A stretch of 64,000 nt of DNA from Pantoea rodasii. GTDB lineage: Bacteria; Pseudomonadota; Gammaproteobacteria; Enterobacterales; Enterobacteriaceae. The stretch spans positions 1-64,000 of the forward strand of contig NZ_MLFP01000012.1 of the NCBI RefSeq assembly GCF_002095465.1. The letters are read 5' to 3'. Positions 8,306 through 18,217 of this stretch are shown here, in pieces (position 1 is the first letter of the stretch; the number at the start of each line of letters is the position of its first letter). The notes beneath the pieces are model-generated. The model made no database searches. It had not been told where the DNA came from and saw only the letters and a program-made list of their open reading frames with translations. The position numbers and the translations under genes are program-made.

Positions 8306-11300
8306 ATGAGTGTTGCTGGGATACGTTCAAATCTTGGTGATGGATACCAGACTTTAGTGGCCTTTGAGTGGGCATTAATGGTGTTATCCAATCCAGATTT
8401 CCTATGGATTGAGGTCGACTCGATAAACTACTCGGTTGATGATGTCGTCGTTGGCAAAACGGATGACCACCTCATCGCCTGTCAGTGCAAAAAAAATCAC
8501 CCCGATTTCAAAGCTTGGACACTAACTGATCTTGGTGCCGAACTGGATAAAGCCTTCCTGCTGCTGTCCAGCAATCCACAAGCGAATGTCCGTTTTTATT
8601 CGCGCAGCAATTTTGGTGAGCTCGCCAAACTCAAAGAGCACCGCACCTCTCAGTCAGATGCTAAACGTTATGAACAGAGTTTGGGCATTGCACAGCACCG
8701 CGTTAATGAAACCTTATCAAACCAGCTGGTAAAAATTGCGCCTGAACTTTCAACATTTGAATTTCTGTCCAGAACCAATTTCATTACCACTAGCGATCTT
8801 GACCAAATGGAGCAGCAGTTGCGGGAGCGTTTACAGTTCATCGTGAGCAATCCGGATGCTGCGTTTAATGCACTCTGGGTGAGCCTGGATAAACTTGGAG
8901 CGCGCATGGAGGATTTCGGCCCGTCTACCTCTGCGCAACACCGCTTAACCAAAAATGACCTGCGGACGATTGTCCAACAGGCCGGTTCATTCCTGGTTCC
9001 GCCAATGGAACTCGCAGCAATACGTCGCTCGTTTTCAGGTACGTCTTCGATTGGTCGGGCATGGCGCAGACATATTGCCGGACAGCGAATTGTTAACCCA
9101 GTCATTGATAAACTGCTTATCGCTGTAGATGCGAGAAAAAGGGCCATTCTGCTGACAGGCCTTCCTGGCTCAGGTAAAACCTGTGTGATGCTTGAATTGC
9201 AAGAGATCTTAGAAGAGAGAGCAATAACGGATTCTGGCATTCAACCTCTTTTTATTCAGTCACGCGAATTCGCCGATGTGACCACCCCGGAAGAGCGCCA
9301 GGCTCAGGGATTATCGCTGCAATGGGTTGAGGAAGCGGCGAGACTTGCAGAAAACACTCACGTCGTAATTATTATTGATTCTTTAGATGTGTTGTCTATC
9401 GCCCGGGAACATCGTGTACTGCAGTATTTTCTTGCGCAGGTTGACCGGCTGCTTTTAATTCCTAATCTCACTGTTGTTACTGCATGTCGCGACTTTGACA
9501 GACATTACGACAGGCGCATTGCTGAGCGGCATTGGGATTGTGAATTTCAATGTCCGCGATTGGAATGGGACACGGAGGTCGCTCCCTTGCTCGCTAAGCT
9601 TTCTGTAACATCGAAAGATATAGATGGTGTCACCCGCGAACTGATAAGCAATCCCCGGGAGTTAGCCTTATTTGTCGAGTTAGCCATGCGGGGAGGCAGT
9701 TTCAATGCTGTAACCAGTCAGGCACTGGCGCAACGTTATCTTGATGCAGTTGTGCTTGCCGATAGTGAGTTAGGAGACGGTGCTGTCCGCGCGGTTGAGG
9801 CCATTGCTTCGGAAATGCTGCAAAGCAGAAGCCTTGTAATACCTCATCAGCGTTTTAATGCTGCTCATAATATTCGGCGGAAACTGTGTAGCCTCAACGT
9901 CTTGCAGGAAACTCAGGATGGCAAGCTGACGTTTGGTCACCAGACCCTGCTGGATGTGCTTGTTATCAGCCATGCGATACGTAATGGCGTCACATTGAAT
10001 GCATTTATCAACGATTTACCGCCCGTTCCATTTGTACGCCCGAGCATTCGAAGTTTTATTTCTCAGTTGGCTCAGGGAGATCGACGTGAATTCAGGAAGC
10101 AACTTAGAACCGTATTGGTGGGGAAGGCAGCATTTCATATCAGACGTCTGGTGGCAGAATCATTTGCTGAGTATGACCCACAGGATGAAGACTGGTCATT
10201 TATACGCGATTTACGCGAAAACTACCGCGATGTATTTCAGGCAATATATGCCAGAGGTGGTTCGATCGAATGGCATCGGTTTTGGATAAAATTCCTGGTG
10301 CCCTTCATTAAAATTAACCATGACACAGACGGGTTAGAGATCCATGTTCATCGGATCGCTCATTGGTGCAATGAAGACACTCCCGGTGTGGTGTCGTTCT
10401 GGCTGGATGTGCTGGAGCTGGATTGGTTTGATGGCAATAAAATTGCGGACCACCTATCTCTGCATCTGTCCCGCATTCAGTTAGAAAATATGGGCATCGT
10501 CACCCCATTACTCAAAAGGTTGTTCACATTACCGCAGTCGGAGCACTTTGCTCTGGGCAGAGTGATTGCGGGGTGTGTGGAGGCAGGTGTCGCAGAAGAC
10601 GCTTTGCTCTGGCGTTTTGTAACAGATGACGTCAGCGATGAAGATGTACAAGATTATCGGTTCAATAATAAGTTGCGTTGCCAGTCTCACGAGTTTGGAC
10701 ATCGAAACGACAATTTTTTTCGTCAACGCATGGTGCATTCCTGCGAGCTGCTTGATTTAGCCATAGGATCAGTTGAGAACTGGAGCCGGATTAGGGCAAC
10801 AAACCGTGATAATCCTCGCTCAGGTTATCGACACGGGTTTCTGGGCGAAACTTCCTATGACGCTACGCATAGCAAACGGGATTTAGGCCATATTGACGCG
10901 TCATTCATTCTCTTTGATGCTATTGAAGCGGCTATATCCCATCATGCTACTGTCCATTCAGGTTGGTGGCAGAAAAACCGTGAACGACTGTGTTTTAACT
11001 CTGAGGGTTCATTGCTCTATTTCGGCATACTTGCCTGCACGGCTTCTTCTAAGACCAATATTGATTTGATAGGCCGCATTCTATGTGACCGTGACATGCT
11101 GAAGTTTGAAATCCCTTATGAGATAGGGGAATTAATACGTTCTGCGTTCCATCTGCTCGCTGCAGAAGTGCAGGATGCCGTGATGACGAGCATTATGACC
11201 CTCCGGAGCAGAGGTGCTTTAGGTGAGTCTGATCCTTGGGAATTAAAGGGACTCGCAGAATTTATCGTGCCTGTACCGTGTCATCTTCGTAACGACGAAT

Positions 11301-12880
11301 TGCAGACGTTACTCGATAACTATGAAAGAACCCATGGGACATTGATCCGCCAGCCTTATATTTATTCAAGAGGTGGCTGGATTGCACCACCATTTTCGTA
11401 TGAGGTTTTCCTGAGTCTCAGTAACAAAGGAGTACTGCACGTCCTGCATCATTATGATGGCCATACGCAACGGGATTGGGATGATTTTCATATTGGAGGA
11501 GAGAGCGCAGTCGGCAACCAATTGCAATCAGCGTCCTCCCGGCAGCCTTCACGATTTGTAAGCCTTCTGTCTGATTTCTGGCAAGACATACCGCCGACAT
11601 TTCGTGAAAACATCATGAACGGTGTCACAACGTACCTGGCCCAACGCTATGGCAATTTGAGAACTAACGAGACATGGACGCCACTGGAAGAACCTGATGC
11701 AACTGTTCTTGCAACTCAGGTCATAGAAGAACTGGAGAGACACCCCGCGCAGTGGCGCAACACTCGTACCTCAGCTAAAGCTCTTGAAGCCTGTGCCCAT
11801 GTAATACAGGACTTAAACACTGCAGAACGGCTGATTTTTCTGGCTGTGAGTTTCTCTGGATTTGACCGGTATGATCCCTTCGAAAATGACCTCCGGGATT
11901 TGATCAATTCAGGTATTAATATGGTTAAGGGGAATGTGGCTGAAGCGCTAATGATCCTGACTGATAATTTTCTTGAGGAAGACCAAAAGCTTCCCGATTT
12001 ACTGGTTCCTGCATTGCATCGTTTTGCTCTCACGGAGCATCCCTCTATTCGTGCGTTGATGTTACGACGTTTGCCCTTTGTTCAGAGCAAATCCTTTCAT
12101 TTAGGGTGGGATTTATTCCATAACGCCATGAAAGACAGCCACAGGCTGTGGAATATTGCCGAAAGATGCCTTTATTATGCCTACCATAGCCATTTTGACG
12201 TCGTAAAACCTTTACTCCTTCGGCTTTATCGAGAGGGAAATGATGAAGATCATGTAACCTGGGGACGCATTTCGGCACTGTGTGTAATGACTGGATATAT
12301 CAGCTTCGATGTATTCATTACCGATCTGAATGAACTGAATTCCAGAGAAGCCTGGCAAGGTGCAGCTAACGTCTGGGCGAATATGGATAATTTTCATCAG
12401 CATCGGCAAAAATGCCTGAGAGGACTTGACGCGGGTTTGAATCAGGTCGGGATTCATGCCATAGAAGTTGCACGCCAGTTGGGAAAATTATTCAATAGTA
12501 AGAAAGGTGTAGTTTTCATACCGATTGAATTAGTTGTTCGCTGCTTTGCAGTTTTTGAGAACGAAACCCCTGATGATAGAAACCGCCATCACCTCTTTAG
12601 TTTTAATGAGTGGTTAAATGCGATTTCACAACACGATGCGGTGTATGCCCTGTCTGTTGCGGAGATTTATTTAACCTACTCCTCCAGCAAGGGGCAATAC
12701 ATGTTTGATCATAATGGCAATCTCACTCAATTGATGACGCGTTTATTCGCAGAAGCAGAAGAGAGTGAGGAGTCTGATTGTGGCTCAATGCTGCAACGAG
12801 TTGTCACATTGCAAGACGTGCTACTTTCCATGGGTGTCGAAGGCGTCAGTGACTGGTTAAAAGCGGCGGAGCGCCCTTAA
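8306..12880 (+). CDS. giant STAND NTPase with N-terminal PD-(D/E)xK nuclease domain (Avs-like)
   Basis: 1524 residues. The N-terminus shows GDGYQTLVAFEWAL, then WIEVDS (E36), VDDVVVG (D45/D46) and CQCKKN (Q60, K62), a Cap4/DUF4297-type nuclease signature. The P-loop is GLPGSGKT at 285-292. Walker B is VVIIIDSLD (D358, D361) followed by LTVVTACRDFD, typical of STAND/NACHT ATPases. About 1000 residues after ~500 lack motifs and look like an extended helical sensor. The order nuclease-NTPase-sensor matches the gene at 873, but the two are only distantly similar, so they are not a recent duplication. Predicted role is phage detection and abortive DNA cleavage, inferred from family knowledge. AGGGA lies about 9 bases before the ATG. 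Confidence 0.75.
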   Translation: MSVAGIRSNLGDGYQTLVAFEWALMVLSNPDFLWIEVDSINYSVDDVVVGKTDDHLIACQCKKNHPDFKAWTLTDLGAELDKAFLLLSSNPQANVRFYSRSNFGELAKLKEHRTSQSDAKRYEQSLGIAQHRVNETLSNQLVKIAPELSTFEFLSRTNFITTSDLDQMEQQLRERLQFIVSNPDAAFNALWVSLDKLGARMEDFGPSTSAQHRLTKNDLRTIVQQAGSFLVPPMELAAIRRSFSGTSSIGRAWRRHIAGQRIVNPVIDKLLIAVDARKRAILLTGLPGSGKTCVMLELQEILEERAITDSGIQPLFIQSREFADVTTPEERQAQGLSLQWVEEAARLAENTHVVIIIDSLDVLSIAREHRVLQYFLAQVDRLLLIPNLTVVTACRDFDRHYDRRIAERHWDCEFQCPRLEWDTEVAPLLAKLSVTSKDIDGVTRELISNPRELALFVELAMRGGSFNAVTSQALAQRYLDAVVLADSELGDGAVRAVEAIASEMLQSRSLVIPHQRFNAAHNIRRKLCSLNVLQETQDGKLTFGHQTLLDVLVISHAIRNGVTLNAFINDLPPVPFVRPSIRSFISQLAQGDRREFRKQLRTVLVGKAAFHIRRLVAESFAEYDPQDEDWSFIRDLRENYRDVFQAIYARGGSIEWHRFWIKFLVPFIKINHDTDGLEIHVHRIAHWCNEDTPGVVSFWLDVLELDWFDGNKIADHLSLHLSRIQLENMGIVTPLLKRLFTLPQSEHFALGRVIAGCVEAGVAEDALLWRFVTDDVSDEDVQDYRFNNKLRCQSHEFGHRNDNFFRQRMVHSCELLDLAIGSVENWSRIRATNRDNPRSGYRHGFLGETSYDATHSKRDLGHIDASFILFDAIEAAISHHATVHSGWWQKNRERLCFNSEGSLLYFGILACTASSKTNIDLIGRILCDRDMLKFEIPYEIGELIRSAFHLLAAEVQDAVMTSIMTLRSRGALGESDPWELKGLAEFIVPVPCHLRNDELQTLLDNYERTHGTLIRQPYIYSRGGWIAPPFSYEVFLSLSNKGVLHVLHHYDGHTQRDWDDFHIGGESAVGNQLQSASSRQPSRFVSLLSDFWQDIPPTFRENIMNGVTTYLAQRYGNLRTNETWTPLEEPDATVLATQVIEELERHPAQWRNTRTSAKALEACAHVIQDLNTAERLIFLAVSFSGFDRYDPFENDLRDLINSGINMVKGNVAEALMILTDNFLEEDQKLPDLLVPALHRFALTEHPSIRALMLRRLPFVQSKSFHLGWDLFHNAMKDSHRLWNIAERCLYYAYHSHFDVVKPLLLRLYREGNDEDHVTWGRISALCVMTGYISFDVFITDLNELNSREAWQGAANVWANMDNFHQHRQKCLRGLDAGLNQVGIHAIEVARQLGKLFNSKKGVVFIPIELVVRCFAVFENETPDDRNRHHLFSFNEWLNAISQHDAVYALSVAEIYLTYSSSKGQYMFDHNGNLTQLMTRLFAEAEESEESDCGSMLQRVVTLQDVLLSMGVEGVSDWLKAAERP

Positions 12881-13052
12881 AGAATTAGGCATTGATCATG
12901 AAATTTCCGCAGGACTTTCATTCCTATACCGCCAAGCCCGAAATGCCGCTTTTGGCTTGGTGGAGCTTACCGGCCTGCCGGTTAGCGCAGTCGGGCTGAC
13001 GACTTGGTGTGCCGGGGAGCTTAAGGTGGTTTCTGAGAGATGCATTTAATGT

Positions 13053-13569
13053 CCGATGTGTGTTTATGACAACCCAGGCACTACACATTTCACCTTTACA
13101 GATGAAATTGTAAAGGCAATTGTCATCACTGAAAGGAATTCGCTCGGTTAAGATTCCTGGAGTACCTGATAACCATGTTGCTGCTCCTAAACGAGTTAAT
13201 ACACTACGACAACATCTTCGCCCAGGCGTTACAATTGGCATTAGCGGTGACGCTTGTGCCGGGCTGGGCTTAAATGCCGGTTGCGAAGTTTGGTATTCGG
13301 TATGCGGAGGCTTGTTCCCGGAAACAGCGTAATACATTACACAGGCTGCAGCAGCTAGCGATAATGAACGTGTTACTGCCTTAACGACTGAGCTTAATCC
13401 TTTATGGGCGTTGTTCCGTCAACATGGTGGAAGTATCCGCGTTATTGCAGCTGCCACAGGCTTGCTTGGACTCACCGATGCGGACTGTCTGCCTCGTACT
13501 CTGTTGCCACTATCGGCAGGCGATATTGCAGCTGTTGCACGAGTGATTGCTGAGCTAGATCTTAAATAA
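13053..13569 (+). pseudogene. dihydrodipicolinate synthase (DapA)-family pseudogene, C-terminal part
   Basis: The first frame reads CVYDNPGTTHFTFTDE, the core of the DapA/N-acetylneuraminate lyase superfamily. Between about 13,110 and 13,146 similarity shifts frame to SVKIPGVPD, TIGISGDA and WYSVCGGLFPETA, where a TAA stop at 13,330 interrupts it. The same frame resumes with PLWALFRQHGG and GLTDADCLPRTLLPL and ends at 13,569. The catalytic N-terminal half is missing. This is a decayed metabolic gene inside the island with no likely function now. Confidence 0.75.
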
Positions 13570-13831
13570 CACACCGCAGGCGGCAATCTGCTGACCTTCG
13601 ACCTTTTGCTCTTCCCCTGAGGCAAGTATGTGTCCGCACCAGAAGCGAACTTTTGTTATTAACCTGCTCCCCCGTTGATTCACACAGAACGCTGTTAGCA
13701 ATTTCCGCAGATCGCTCATAGCTGCCTAAAGTCTCATTTGTAGGATTCGGTTACGAAAGCACTCTTATAAAAAGTGGTGAACAGATTTTACAGGCGGCCA
13801 AATAGATTTTGCGGCCACTTTTTGTGCAGAA
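13570..13831. other. intergenic junction between left island block and P4-like block
   Basis: No gene seen. It holds one GGTGAACAG (13,776-13,784), like the iteron core near 18.1 kb, and a copy of a 25-base sequence (from 13,662) also found from 5,045. It may mark a junction between separately acquired segments. Confidence 0.4.
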
Positions 13832-13850
13832 AAACCGGCTTTCGCCGGTT
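13832..13850 (-). terminator. rho-independent terminator of the primase operon
   Basis: The inverted repeat AACCGGC/GCCGGTT with a short loop is followed by a T-run when read on the minus strand. It lies 16 bases after the primase stop codon. Confidence 0.75.
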
Positions 13851-13866
13851 CTAAATATTATGAATT

Positions 13867-16189
13867 TCAGGTGGCATCACACTTGGGTAGCCAGTCGCTG
13901 CTGCTTTCCTCAGTCAGATCGAGATTGGTCTGCATCCCCAGCTTCGTGCGCCGCTTCAGATAATGATGCCCGTACTCGCGCATAATGCTCTCCAGCGACA
14001 GACTGAACATCTTCATGCTGAGTGGATTCCTGTAACCGTTCGCCTCCATGTAAGCCAGATAGGCATGGTAGAGATAGCGCCTCGGCTGTAATGGCCTGAT
14101 GCTGGCGTTCCCCATGTAAAGCGAAGTAGGTTCCGGCGTGGTGAACAGGTAGCCGCAGAAGTCCACCATCGGATCCGCGTCGCGCTTGATGCGCATCGCC
14201 TCATCAGAGTTCTGCTGCGACTGAAGCAACGCCCTTGCGTCCTGCGGCTGGCTGAACTGCTGCATCAGCTGGCGCACGATAACGGCCAGCTCGCCGCTGA
14301 TTTTTTCCTTCAGCTGCGGGTCGCGCTCGTTTGCCGGGATAATTTCCGGAAAGTGCAGGATGACCCGGCGGCGCGACACCCCGCCGCTGCGGTCGGTGAA
14401 GCGCATCGGATTATTGTTTACCGCCAGAATCACCGCCGGAATGTGCGTTGAGTAGCATCGCGGTATTTCGGGTCCACGGATACCGCATCGCCGCCAGTAA
14501 TCGCCTTGATGCCCGCGCCGTCGCCGCTCCACTTCTCCTGGTCGGGCAAAATTATCAGCGAAAAGCCAATTACCGCCGCGCGCTCGCGCGCTGACTCCAG
14601 CGTCTCGATGGTCGCGGAGGTGGTGTTGTCCGTTCCGGCCAGCATCGTGGCGATTTCGGCCATGATGCTTTTGCCGCTGCCGCCAGGACCCGTGACCTCC
14701 AGAAACAGCTGCCAGTCGTAGCGGTTCGCCAGCACCATAAACAGCGCCGCGAGAATAATATCGCGCTTTGCCGCGTCGCGTCCGGCGGCGCGGTCCAGCC
14801 ACTGCCAGAAGTGCGGCGCGTGGGGTGCCAGCGTCTCGCCCTTAACCGGCGGGGTAAAGTCCACCTCGCTGACCGTGCGCAGCCAGAAGCGTTTGCTGTG
14901 CGGGCTGAAGCTGCCGGTGCGCGTGTCCAGCACGCCGTTGCGAAAGCCTATCAGGCGGCGCGCCGGGTCGGACTGCTGCGGCAGCATCAGCTTCAGCGTA
15001 TCCACCACGCCTGAAATCTTGCCCGCCGAAAACGGCGCGCGCAGCCGCTGGAACAGTTTCGCGACGTCGCGCTCAAACTGCTTCCCCGAAATGACCTTCC
15101 ACGCGCCTGCCCTGTAGCGTGACAGTATTTCGCCGCTGGTATCCACCGCCAGCGCGTTGCGGTAATGCTCAGCAACGCGCTCCGCCTTTTCGCTGGCGCT
15201 CATCGCCGAAAACTCCGCCTCACTCATCACGTCAAACGGGCTGGCGGCGGCGGGTGCGGCGGCCTCAGCAAGCGCCTGCTTCGTCGATACGTCGCCGAGC
15301 TGCACAAAGGCGTCGTTCCAGTCGCCGAACACGGGCGGCAGCGCGACGACGGCGTTACTGACATCAGCGGCCTTCTTCGCCTTATCCTGACCGTTGCCGT
15401 TAAGGTCGCGGTCGGCGGCAATCATCAGCGGCAGCGTGGCGTGCTTTTCACGGGCAAGGCCAGCCAGAGAAAGGAGGTTGCCCGATGAGAGCGCAACCCA
15501 CACCTCATCACCGGTCAGGTTATGCACCGTCAGGCCGGTCGCGTAGCCCTCGGCAAGCCAGAGGCGCTTTGCCGGCTTAGCGCTGCTGAGAACGTGGCAG
15601 GCGCCTTTCACCTGGCCGCCTTTGAGCGTGCGCTTCTCTCCGCTGGCATTGATAAGCTGCACGTTAACCAGCTGGCCGCTCATGTCGTGCAGGGGTACAA
15701 CCACATCGCCGGTGCGGTAGGACGTTAACGCCACCTTATGCGCCTTCGAAAGCGTAAGGCACGCCTGTTCAGGCAGGCCTTTGCGGGACAGGTAGGCGTT
15801 GCCCGCCGCGTCCTTTGCCGTACTGACCAGCTGCTTTGCCAGTGCAGCCGCTGCGGCGCGGGATGCCTCGTCCGTTTCGGGACCGGCTGCGGTACTGTTG
15901 CCGGCCGCTACCGGCGGCAGGTTGCCGGTCAGGTCGTTTACGCGCGCGGCGGCCTCTCTGAAAGTAATGCTGAGCGCCTTTTTCACCAGGTCCATGCCGT
16001 CACCGGCTCCGCACTGATTACAAATCCACGTGCCGCGCCCGTCCTTATCGTCGAAGCGAAAGCGGTCCGTTCCCTGACAGACCGGGCACGGCATGTGGCG
16101 GTTTTAATTACCTTCACGCCCAGCGCGGGCAGAATGCGGGGCCAGTGGCCCCGCGCCGCGGTGGCCGCCTCTGTTACGGTCATTTTCAT
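13867..16189 (-). CDS. P4 alpha-type primase-helicase, two apparent frameshifts
   Basis: Replication protein of P4-like satellites: primase, helicase and origin binding in one chain, ~774 residues when joined (P4 alpha is 777). The start MKMTVTEAA at 16,189 is joined by a missing A at 16,102-16,105 to the zinc-finger part CPVCQGTDRFRF...WICNQC. A TOPRIM-like stretch follows (LWLAEGYATGL, MIAADRDLNGNG), then the SF3 helicase P-loop TGPGGSGKS. A second missing base near 14,455 moves the frame to THIPAVILAVNNNPM and the C-terminal origin-binding region, ending at 13,867. Both breaks are single-base deletions and may be sequencing errors. The gene follows the small leftward genes after a 14-bp gap, as in P4 elements. 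Confidence 0.85.
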
Positions 16190-16203
16190 CGTTCTGTTCT
16201 CCC

Positions 16204-16528
16204 TCAGTGCAGCACCGGCGCGTCTGTCATGCGCCCGCAGAGTTCATCCATCATCACCTGGCCGAGAAAGCTCAGGCGCGGGGGCCGACTTCAGCGGCCC
16301 AACAGCCAGCAGGTCATCCAGCAGCGCGCAGGCAATTTCCTGACCGCGCAGGCGTCCGTGCTGGCGCAGGTAAAAGCCCTCCAGCTCGGCTTCGATAACG
16401 AGCTCCAGGCGCGCCAGCGTCAGGCCAGGGTAGCGCTGCTGTTCACGGCAGATTGCCAGCCAGGCGCAGGCGACGGCGCGGCGTGAAAGCGCGGCGCGCA
16501 GTTCAGGCGAAAGGGTGCGGTCTTTCAT
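16204..16528 (-). CDS. P4-like DUF5375-type protein, apparent frameshift
   Basis: Small satellite protein of unknown function found upstream of alpha primase. Recognisable segments are [30 protein letters not shown], and [11 protein letters not shown]. The uninterrupted frame ends at 16,244 with an odd tail. One extra G in the run 16,280-16,284 would, if removed, give [16 protein letters not shown] and a TGA at 16,204, which fits the family. Its ATG overlaps the preceding gene's stop by 4 bases, so translation is probably coupled. Confidence 0.65.
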
Positions 16529-16749
16529 GATTCAGCCTCCGCGTTCATCCAGTTGTTCTGGCAGCGCGTCACCACGTCATCCAGCTGCTCGGTGATGAGA
16601 AAGACCAGCGAAGCCAGCTGCGCGCGCTGAGCGGGCTGCGGCAGTTCGTGACACTCCTGAAAGGCGGTCATGTCGCTGACGAAGCGCCCGACATTACGCA
16701 GGTGCTCAAGGCGTACCAGGTCGGCGTGAGAAATCGTGGCGTGAGTCAT
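16525..16749 (-). CDS. small P4-like satellite protein
   Basis: 74 residues ([17 protein letters not shown] ... [16 protein letters not shown] ... NNWMN), a conserved hypothetical of P4-like elements lying between the Ash-like and DUF5375-type genes. Both boundaries are 4-base stop/start overlaps, indicating one translationally coupled leftward operon. Function unknown. Confidence 0.65.
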   Translation of the reverse strand: MTHATISHADLVRLEHLRNVGRFVSDMTAFQECHELPQPAQRAQLASLVFLITEQLDDVVTRCQNNWMNAEAES

Positions 16750-17284
16750 GCGCGCATCTCCCGGACCGGCAGGCGGGCGGCAAAGGACAGGACGTAGTCA
16801 CGGGAAAGCGATAGTCGGGCGGCGCGCTCGTCGGCGGCAACGGTGCGGAGCATATGAATATGCTGCTGGCGCTCGCAGCGACGGACGGCGGCAAAGACGA
16901 ATACAAACTGAGGGTAAGGGGAATTAAGGACCGTAGCCATAAGGGCAAACTCCATAGTTAGCTTTTTACAGCTACCACCAGAGTTTCCACGCTCAAGGGT
17001 GGTAGCCCAGACGGGGGTGGAAATACCGGTAACTATGGGAACCGGCCAGCCCGAAGGCTGCCCCGCCTGAGCCACCATTACGCAGACGGCGCAACGGATA
17101 CAGAACCGTTGCCCGAAAAATGGGTGCATCAGGCACAGACACAAAAAAAGACGCATGGCGCGTCTGGTGTCGCCATAGTTTTACACGGGTTTCCACGCCC
17201 GGCTGCCGATTTTGCGACAGCGGATTTACTGTACCAGGGAATGGCCCCGGTGCGCAAGCCGGAGGCGGCAGTTAAAAATGACAT
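16746..17284 (-). CDS. Ash/Icd-like satellite protein (host cell division inhibitor Icd-like), apparent frameshift
   Basis: The frame from ATG 17,284 reads [32 protein letters not shown] and [13 protein letters not shown]. After the 7-base A/T run at 17,143-17,149 similarity continues in the next frame with [30 protein letters not shown] and [19 protein letters not shown], ending at 16,746. This segment order is typical of Ash/Icd-like proteins of P4 satellites. A single missing base in the run would explain the switch. Some relatives are annotated as cell-division inhibitors, but the role here is not shown. The gene begins the leftward operon downstream of alpA. Confidence 0.6.
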
Positions 17285-17502
17285 CAGGCAACCTCAGCAG
17301 CTGGCGGGAGAAATGTCACCACGGGAAACAGTCCGGATACCGGAGGACGGGATGCCTGTGCTTAGCAGGCTGAAGGATTGCTTTGTTGCACCGAAACACT
17401 GCGGCTGTAGCGGCCTATCCATCCCGGCGCCAGCCATATGCACCAGCGGCATTGCGTGCGCGGCAGAGGGTTGGCGTGATTTACCGGCACGGTTCAAAAA
17501 CC

Positions 17503-17769
17503 TCATGCGTTACGCTCCTGACCGCGTGCTGCAATGCGATCGCTCATCCAGATGCTGATTTCGCTGGCGAGCCAGGCCACGTTCTTGCCGCCAAGCGACA
17601 CCTGCGCAGGAAAGGTGCCGCGGCTGATAAGGTCATAAATGGTGGAGCGTGACAGGCCGCAGACGTGCATGACTTCCGGCAGTCGCAGGAAGCGGTCGTT
17701 CAGCGCCGGGTTTGACGGTAAAGCCGGGGCCGCAGGAGCGGAGGAGTTTGCGGATAATACGGTGTGCAT
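17503..17769 (-). CDS. AlpA-family transcriptional regulator (P4 Vis-like)
   Basis: 88 residues with a compact helix-turn-helix: RFLRLPEVMHVCGLSRSTIY, then DLISRGTFPAQVSLGGKNVAWL. AlpA/Vis proteins regulate or assist excision of P4-like elements. An Ala/Pro-rich N-terminal extension precedes the domain. The gene lies upstream of the Ash-like operon, with the iteron cluster about 280 bp beyond its start. Confidence 0.85.
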   Translation of the reverse strand: MHTVLSANSSAPAAPALPSNPALNDRFLRLPEVMHVCGLSRSTIYDLISRGTFPAQVSLGGKNVAWLASEISIWMSDRIAARGQERNA

Positions 17770-18048
17770 GAGCTACCTCTTATTGAGTCCGTGGTGATAC
17801 GGACAGATACGTCCGGAGTCGGGTAGCTCTTTATTTTCAGCATATTTACTGCCAAAGCAACAAGGCGAAGGGGTGCTGCGGCTGGCACAAGCGCGCAAAA
17901 ATTAGCCGCCTGTTTTTTTGCACAGGTCAATATAGGGCAATATAGACCAATAGTGCTGAGATGAATTATGCAAATCGTTTTCAATGATTAATTATGGTTA
18001 AACCAATCGAAATAAACACTCGATAAAGTTTATATGCATAAAAAGCCA

Positions 18049-18150
18049 GGTGAAGCATGGTGAACACCGGGTGAAGGGATAAATATTAATTGTTCACCCT
18101 TTAATATACTGTATTTACTCTCTTTTTTATTAAGGTGAAGAATGGTGAAG
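18049..18150. repeat. GGTGAA iteron cluster, candidate P4-type replication origin
   Basis: Six copies of GGTGAA(G/C): 18,049, 18,059, 18,070, one inverted (GTTCACC, 18,092-18,098), 18,134 and 18,144. The direct copies are 10-11 bases apart, one helical turn, and sit in AT-rich DNA with no gene. P4 alpha binds GGTGAACAG-like repeats at ori1 and crr, so this is a likely origin or replication region for the alpha-type protein encoded here. The assignment is by sequence similarity only. Confidence 0.65.
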
Positions 18151-18217
18151 GATATATATAAATTTAAAAGCTGAGTCAGAAGTCAGCCCCAATCCGGCCA
18201 GCCAGATGAAGGTCATT

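Noticed and set aside
15165-16343. Long plus-strand frames opposite the primase
   Set aside because: Shadows of a GC-rich gene; the minus strand has clear primase motifs.
17383-17652. 89-codon plus-strand frame opposite alpA
   Set aside because: Antisense shadow of the AlpA and Ash-like region.
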